Assembly (NCBI GenBank): GCA_910579425.1
Contig: CAJTVL010000071.1
Location: 1 to 18,376, forward strand
From: an uncultured Lachnospiraceae bacterium
Lineage (GTDB): Bacteria; Bacillota; Clostridia; Lachnospirales; Lachnospiraceae
Direction of reading: 5' to 3'
DNA length: 18,376 nt
Position 1 is the stretch's first letter, and every line of letters begins with the position of its first letter. Below, in pieces: positions 14,713 through 18,376 of this stretch. Made by a program: the position numbers and the translations under genes. The notes beneath the pieces were generated by a model. It ran no database searches. It worked only from the letters and a program-made list of their open reading frames with translations, and had not been told where the DNA came from.

Positions 14713-16500
14713 TTACTTGTGCGCTCTGTCGTAACCTGCCTGATAATCAGCGATCAAAGTGTCAATGCCGATGGTCTCAAGCTGGGCAAGGTAGCTGTCC
14801 CACTCTGCATCAATATCTGCCTTGCCGGTAAGAAATGCTGCAGTCATTTCAGAAACATAGGCGTTTGCATTTACAAGAATCTCAGCGGTCTCGACCGTCT
14901 CATCTGCAGTAAGAGGAGCAAAGTCAAGAACCTTGGGAGGCTTGTTTGCGATACCGGCATCCTTACTGGTAAGAGAGATGGTCGTCTTGTCAATGTTCAA
15001 CTGTCCTTCAGGTGTGTCAGCACTGATCTGTCTTGCTCTCACGTACTGAATTGCTTTGTTGCGAATGAAGGGACCGCACTGGAGCCAGCTCGCATCCGTA
15101 GTCTGAGTAGAAGACCAGAAATCATCATTCTTATAAGTGGAGATCCACTCAACAGCGTACTCTTCACCGCCCTGTGCTGCGTAGTCATCAGGGTTAAGGA
15201 CATCTTCTGCTATGACCTGATCCCAATATGCCCAGTCCTCGCCCTCCTTACCATATCTGGTGAAGAGGCCGTAGTACTCGTCGCACATGATGTCGCATAC
15301 AAGGAATGCTGCCTCCGGATTCTCACAATCTGCAGACATAACTGCTGCTACCGAAGGAAGGACGGGCTTGTAATAGGAATAGCCGTTCTCACCATCCGGA
15401 TTCGTAAGGTGCGTCCATACATACTGGTTACCAACTTCCAGATCACTGCCGAAGTAATCATAACCGGACCAGGAGAAGACGGTAGGACCATCCGTAAGGA
15501 TCTGAGCTTTGGCATCGTCCTCAGTGCCGGTGAATATACTGGAATCGATGATACCCTCATCGAAGAACTGCTTAATGTATTTAAGACCTTCCTTCCATGC
15601 ATCGGTGGTGTATGCAAGACCGACAACGTCGTTCTCATCAACCGTGAAAAAATTCACATCCCAGGAATAAACGAATGCGCTCATCAGTCCGGGAAACCAC
15701 TCGTAGCCCTGACCGGAATTATCGTTGAAGCCGTAGCCAACGAGAGCCTTCTCGTCAGAAGTGCTGCCATTGCCGTTCATATCGGTATTGATAACCTGTC
15801 TGCAAATCTCAAGATATTCATCAATGGAAGTAGGAACATCTACGCCCAACTGATCGCACCAAGGCTTGTATACCCAGAAACGAATCTTGCTGTCAAAACC
15901 ATAGGACTGCTCCAGCCCGGGAAAGCCATAGATCTCACCGTCACCATTTCTCATGTACTCGATGATGTCGTAGCCTGCGCCTTCAGAAGCGATACGGATG
16001 TTTGCAGAAAGGTTCTCATCCGCGTACAGATCGGAAAGTTCACGGATCGCGCCTTCACTAATCCAGTTAACGTAGTTGCTGCCGGGGCTGAAAATCAAGT
16101 CAGGCAGCTTATCGCCTGCGGTAACCATGGTGTTGATCTTAGTAGTAAAGTCAGCGGAAGGGTAAACTTCGAACTCAAGGTTTACGCCCAGCTTCTCTTC
16201 AATATATCTGCAGCTGTCGTTGTTCTTCCAATCGGAAATTCTGGTGTTCTCGGGAACAGCGATGGTAATGGTAACGCCATCACAAATGGTATGGGGATCG
16301 AATTCTCCGGCAGCTTCGGCTGATGCAGTATCAACATTATCAGTAGATGCGGAGGCTGCGGGGTCGGCTTCTTTTTCTATGGTGGCAGAAGAAGAAGAAC
16401 TATTCGAAGCATCAGGTGCCGCCTTGTTTTGGCCGCAACCCATGAGCGAACCTGCTAAGATCGCAGAAACAAGGATTGCGGAAATAACTCTTTTTTTCAT
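14713..16500 (-). CDS. Extracellular solute-binding lipoprotein (LplA/YtcQ-like)
   Basis: The substrate-binding part of the importer, held on the outer face of the membrane. The 595-residue protein has a signal peptide MKKRVISAILVSAILAGS followed by the lipobox LMGC with Cys22 as lipid anchor. A Ser/Ala/Glu-rich linker of about 45 residues comes next. The mature part shows family features: ITIAVPENTRISDW, KLPDLIFSPGSNYVNWISEG, YGFPGLEQSYGFDSKIRFWV and the DWAYWDQVI segment, with many Trp and Tyr for sugar stacking. The length fits the large LplA-type proteins that take oligosaccharides, not simple sugars. It is the first gene of the operon, preceded by an AGGAGG site (16509-16514) and a good promoter. 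Substrate unknown. Confidence 0.94.
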   Translation of the reverse strand: MKKRVISAILVSAILAGSLMGCGQNKAAPDASNSSSSSATIEKEADPAASASTDNVDTASAEAAGEFDPHTICDGVTITIAVPENTRISDWKNNDSCRYIEEKLGVNLEFEVYPSADFTTKINTMVTAGDKLPDLIFSPGSNYVNWISEGAIRELSDLYADENLSANIRIASEGAGYDIIEYMRNGDGEIYGFPGLEQSYGFDSKIRFWVYKPWCDQLGVDVPTSIDEYLEICRQVINTDMNGNGSTSDEKALVGYGFNDNSGQGYEWFPGLMSAFVYSWDVNFFTVDENDVVGLAYTTDAWKEGLKYIKQFFDEGIIDSSIFTGTEDDAKAQILTDGPTVFSWSGYDYFGSDLEVGNQYVWTHLTNPDGENGYSYYKPVLPSVAAVMSADCENPEAAFLVCDIMCDEYYGLFTRYGKEGEDWAYWDQVIAEDVLNPDDYAAQGGEEYAVEWISTYKNDDFWSSTQTTDASWLQCGPFIRNKAIQYVRARQISADTPEGQLNIDKTTISLTSKDAGIANKPPKVLDFAPLTADETVETAEILVNANAYVSEMTAAFLTGKADIDAEWDSYLAQLETIGIDTLIADYQAGYDRAHK

Positions 16501-16554
16501 GTGTTAATCCTCCTAATCGTGATATTCATTATCGCAACGCTGCTTGTATTGATG

Positions 16555-16583
16555 AGTTTAGAGCTATGATTTTTTGTTGTCAA
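16555..16583 (-). promoter_or_regulatory. Main promoter of the ten-gene operon
   Basis: On the minus strand TTGACA (16583-16578), a perfect -35 box, is followed by a 17-base spacer and TAAACT (16560-16555) as the -10 box. Transcription would start near 16548, giving a leader of about 48 bases with AGGAGG at 16514-16509. No other comparable promoter was seen between the genes, so it probably serves all ten. Confidence 0.78.
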
Positions 16584-16720
16584 TATTTTTGCAATTATTT
16601 ACACATTCGGGCAAAATTCTGCACATGTTTTCAACAAAATGCCAGAACGCAGAAACGGAAACACCCCTATTTTGCGCAGGAGTGTCAATTTTTATTTCTA
16701 TTACAAACGTTTTTAGGCGA
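16584..16720 (-). promoter_or_regulatory. Upstream control region of the operon, possible regulator sites
   Basis: AT-rich DNA just upstream of the -35 box. A GCAAAAT-type core occurs several times in either direction: TTTTTGC at 16586-16592, the near-palindrome GCAAAATTCTGC at 16611-16622, and ATTTTGCGC at 16669-16677. Such repeats could be sites for the AraC-type regulator of the operon. An imperfect palindrome resembling a CcpA site (TACAAACGTTTTTA, 16702-16715) is further upstream and departs from the consensus at two key places. None of these is proven. Confidence 0.35.
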
Positions 16721-16782
16721 AATAAACCTGAATTATTTTCCGCCGACACTAAATTGAACAAGTTCATTTGGAATAAATACTA

Positions 16783-16884
16783 TATGATACGTGCAATTAT
16801 AACGACTATGTGATAGACTCTGATTATCCATTTAGATACCTCCGTTGCATATTATGTGATCGCCAGCCTGGATTTAAAAAATGA
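16783..16884 (+). pseudogene. Short protein-like stretch with Cys pair
   Basis: A plus-strand frame reads YDTCNYNDYVIDSDYPFRYL and then RCILCDRQPGFKK before a stop at 16882-16884. The amino-acid composition and the CxxC look like real protein, but there is no start with a ribosome binding site and the stretch is only 33 residues. It may be a gene fragment. I do not recognise it. Confidence 0.22.
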
Positions 16885-16936
16885 GTTACGCCAATTTTGA
16901 AAGTAAGCGTGATTTCATAATATTATTTTTCCATAA

Positions 16937-17119
16937 ACTAATATACAGTGTAATCACCTTACCGGACAACATCCAGAAAACCTCGAAACATTTGCAGATG
17001 GAACCACCGCAAGCCCAGAAACAGGTCAAATTATTGCTGTTAAGAATAATATCACTTTACAAATAGATGATATCAAGGGAAAATATTTTGATTATAAGTC
17101 AAGATGGAAGATGCCATAA
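16937..17119 (+). pseudogene. C-terminal gene fossil upstream of the HAD gene
   Basis: A frame open from 16937 to the TAA at 17117-17119 encodes 60 residues of protein-like sequence (LTGQHPENLETFADGTTASP, then GQIIAVKNNITLQIDDIKGK and YFDYKSRWKMP). It has no usable start: the frame is closed by a TAA at 16934-16936 and holds no early ATG, GTG or TTG. The stop overlaps the ATG of the HAD gene (TAATG), the arrangement of translationally coupled genes. So it was probably the end of a gene once in operon with the HAD gene. The family is not recognised. Confidence 0.5.
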
Positions 17120-17616
17120 TGTCAAGGATTTTATTTTTGGATATAGACGGTGTACTCAATTCTAACTTTTGGAATAATAGGCACCAGGTAGAAATTAGTG
17201 ACGGCACATTAATTGACGAAGAAAAAATTAAACTGTTGGCATATTTAGTAAGAGAGACAAATTCGGAAATAATTCTTCACTCGGGATGGCGTTTCTGGTT
17301 TGATTCCGGATTGAAGCCACTTTGTAAAGAAGCAAATAAATTGGTTGAATTATTAGAAAAAGAGAACTTGCACATAAAAGGAGTAACACCGGATTTGACC
17401 ACAGAGGAAATCAAAAAAACAAAGAAATTCAGTTTGGTAAAAGCGGATGAAATCCTTTTATGGATCAATTTGCATAAGAATGTTACCGAATGGGTGGTTC
17501 TCGATGATCTTGATTTACACAATGCTCAAATTAAGCAGCATCAAGTAAAACCCGACCAGACAGTCGGTCTGACTCTTGAGAATGTAAAAGAAGCTGTAAA
17601 AATTTTAATGGGATAA
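17119..17616 (+). CDS. HAD-like phosphatase-type protein (Swiss Army Knife RNA-repair HAD group)
   Basis: A 165-residue small HAD-fold protein. The start at 17119 is preferred to the ATG at 17104 because the protein then begins at the usual place before motif I and forms a TAATG overlap with the upstream fossil. Motif I is ILFLDIDGVLNS, with Asp8 as likely nucleophile and Asp10. IILHSGWRFWF takes the place of motif II (Ser in an HSGWR context), and VVLDDLDLH is the acidic motif IV. There is no cap domain of normal size, only a short insert with a helical, lysine-rich stretch (TTEEIKKTKKFSLVKADE). The family is known as HAD domain in Swiss Army Knife RNA repair proteins, where stand-alone members are common and of unknown substrate. 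The next gene begins six bases after its stop. Confidence 0.85.
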   Translation: MSRILFLDIDGVLNSNFWNNRHQVEISDGTLIDEEKIKLLAYLVRETNSEIILHSGWRFWFDSGLKPLCKEANKLVELLEKENLHIKGVTPDLTTEEIKKTKKFSLVKADEILLWINLHKNVTEWVVLDDLDLHNAQIKQHQVKPDQTVGLTLENVKEAVKILMG

Positions 17617-17622
17617 GTTAGT

Positions 17623-18177
17623 ATGAAAACTTTAATTTTAAATGGATCGCCGAGAACGAATGGCGATACCAGCAGCCTTATAGATATATTTACCGAAAAA
17701 ATTGGAAGTGAGTACAAAATTGTAGATGCCTACAGATGCAATATATCACCTTGTATTGATTGTCGATATTGTTGGGAAAATAGCGGATGCGTAATAGATG
17801 ATGAAATGCAGGATGTTTATAAATACATACAAGACTGTGACAATATTTTGATCGCTTCACCACTTTACTTCTCAGAGTTAACGGGAAAATTGTTAGATGT
17901 CGGGAGCAGACTCCAAACATATTTTTGCGCCAGATTTTTCAGAAAGGAAGAACCTATTATGAAATCTAAGAAAGGCGCAGTCATATTAGTCGGAGGAGGC
18001 GATGGCCATATAGATAAAGCATATCATACAGCATGTACGCTTTTGCATCATATGAAATGTTTCAATATTTATGATGCTGTATATAGCCATAACACGAATG
18101 AAAGACCGGCAATTGATGATAAGATCGTACTTTCAGGGTTGAATAGTATTTTAAATTTTTTTGAAATAGAAAAATAA
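17623..18177 (+). CDS. Flavodoxin-fold iron-sulfur flavoprotein-like NAD(P)H oxidoreductase
   Basis: A 184-residue cytoplasmic protein. The FMN phosphate-binding loop GSPRTNGDTSSL (8-19) and the second flavin segment IASPLYFSELTGKLLD are clear. A compact cysteine cluster, CIDCRYCWENSGC (Cys44, 47, 50 and 56), fits the CX2CX2CX5C pattern of 4Fe-4S iron-sulfur flavoproteins, with one further Cys39. GAVILVGGGDGH forms the later strand and turn. Such proteins move electrons from ferredoxin or NAD(P)H to small acceptors; the physiological acceptor cannot be told. The start follows the HAD stop by six bases, with only a weak ribosome binding site (GGGATAAG), which suggests translational coupling. 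Confidence 0.88.
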   Translation: MKTLILNGSPRTNGDTSSLIDIFTEKIGSEYKIVDAYRCNISPCIDCRYCWENSGCVIDDEMQDVYKYIQDCDNILIASPLYFSELTGKLLDVGSRLQTYFCARFFRKEEPIMKSKKGAVILVGGGDGHIDKAYHTACTLLHHMKCFNIYDAVYSHNTNERPAIDDKIVLSGLNSILNFFEIEK

Positions 18178-18223
18178 GGAAATGAGGCGGGCAGCAATAT
18201 TAAAATGTTTAAGGAGACTAGCC

Positions 18224-18376
18224 ATGAAAAAAATATTACTTATTTTATTGTTTGCGTTTCATGCCATAGGAATATATGGTTGTAGTCAAAAAGAGTATTT
18301 CAGTAACGTTGAAGAAAAAAGACAATTTACTGAAATTATTACAGCTTCTGGTGAGATGATTGGTATCATTGACAAT
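18224..18376 (+). CDS. Lipoprotein N-terminus, cut by right edge
   Basis: An ATG at 18224 opens 51 codons to the window edge, with AAGGAG seven bases before it. The N-terminus KKILLILLFAFHAIGIYGCS is a lipoprotein signal peptide with Cys20 as the likely lipid-anchor residue. A charged region follows (SQKEYFSNVEEKRQFTEII). The gene lies 46 bases after the flavoprotein stop in the same direction and may share its transcript. Function unknown as the rest is outside the window. Confidence 0.78.
   Translation, partial: MKKILLILLFAFHAIGIYGCSQKEYFSNVEEKRQFTEIITASGEMIGIIDN

Noticed and set aside
14719..16323. A 534-codon plus-strand ORF opposite the binding-protein gene
   Set aside because: It is antisense to a clear lipoprotein gene, has no ribosome binding site or recognisable domain, and its composition mirrors the codon use of the real gene.
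16702..16715. CcpA (cre) site
   Set aside because: The palindrome TACAAACGTTTTTA lacks the outer G and C of the consensus and lies about 120 bases upstream of the promoter.
1..18376. CRISPR array, tRNA, rRNA, riboswitch or replication origin
   Set aside because: No regularly spaced repeats, tRNA or rRNA core sequences or known riboswitch motifs were seen on either strand by eye.

Overview
The window looks like a low- to mid-GC Gram-positive anaerobe of the Clostridia, most likely a Lachnospiraceae-type gut bacterium. This rests on strong AGGAGG-type ribosome binding sites, lipoprotein signal peptides, an LplABC/YtcPQ-type sugar importer with no ATPase gene of its own, a membrane-bound AraC-type regulator, and fragments of Firmicutes mobile elements. 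The assignment comes from recognising protein families by eye, not from a database search.

Layout. (1) 1-4100 is a decayed region: the start of a lipoprotein gene running off the left edge (minus strand), a transposase wreck (268-853), a small fossil of a VirD4/TraG coupling protein (about 1131-1227), a broken M56/BlaR1-type sensor whose extracytoplasmic part survives as a 552-residue lipoprotein-like ORF (1327-2985), an intact two-gene operon of small unknown proteins with near-consensus promoter and terminator (3301-3794), and one more unrecognised fragment (3821-4096). (2) 4134-16583 is a well preserved ten-gene operon on the minus strand with one good promoter at 16555-16583. In transcription order: solute-binding lipoprotein, two permeases, membrane AraC-type regulator, D-2-hydroxyacid dehydrogenase, cytoplasmic glycoside-hydrolase-like protein, metallo-beta-lactamase-fold hydrolase, tartronate semialdehyde reductase (GarR), YhcH/YiaL-family protein and glycerate 2-kinase. 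(3) 16584-18376 is AT-richer: the operon's upstream region, then on the plus strand a gene fossil, a HAD-type phosphatase-like protein, an iron-sulfur flavoprotein-like protein and a lipoprotein cut by the right edge.

How the operon may work (inference). The importer would bring in an oligosaccharide or glycoside sensed by the membrane regulator. The glycosidase-like protein has no signal peptide and would act inside the cell. YhcH and the MBL protein could handle anomers, lactones or esters. The two reductases both belong to families that can make D-glycerate (GarR from tartronate semialdehyde, the D-2-hydroxyacid dehydrogenase from hydroxypyruvate), and glycerate 2-kinase feeds 2-phosphoglycerate into glycolysis. 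No aldolase, isomerase, dehydratase or carboligase that would make tartronate semialdehyde or hydroxypyruvate is encoded here, so the substrate and the middle of the pathway remain open; this is the most interesting part of the window.
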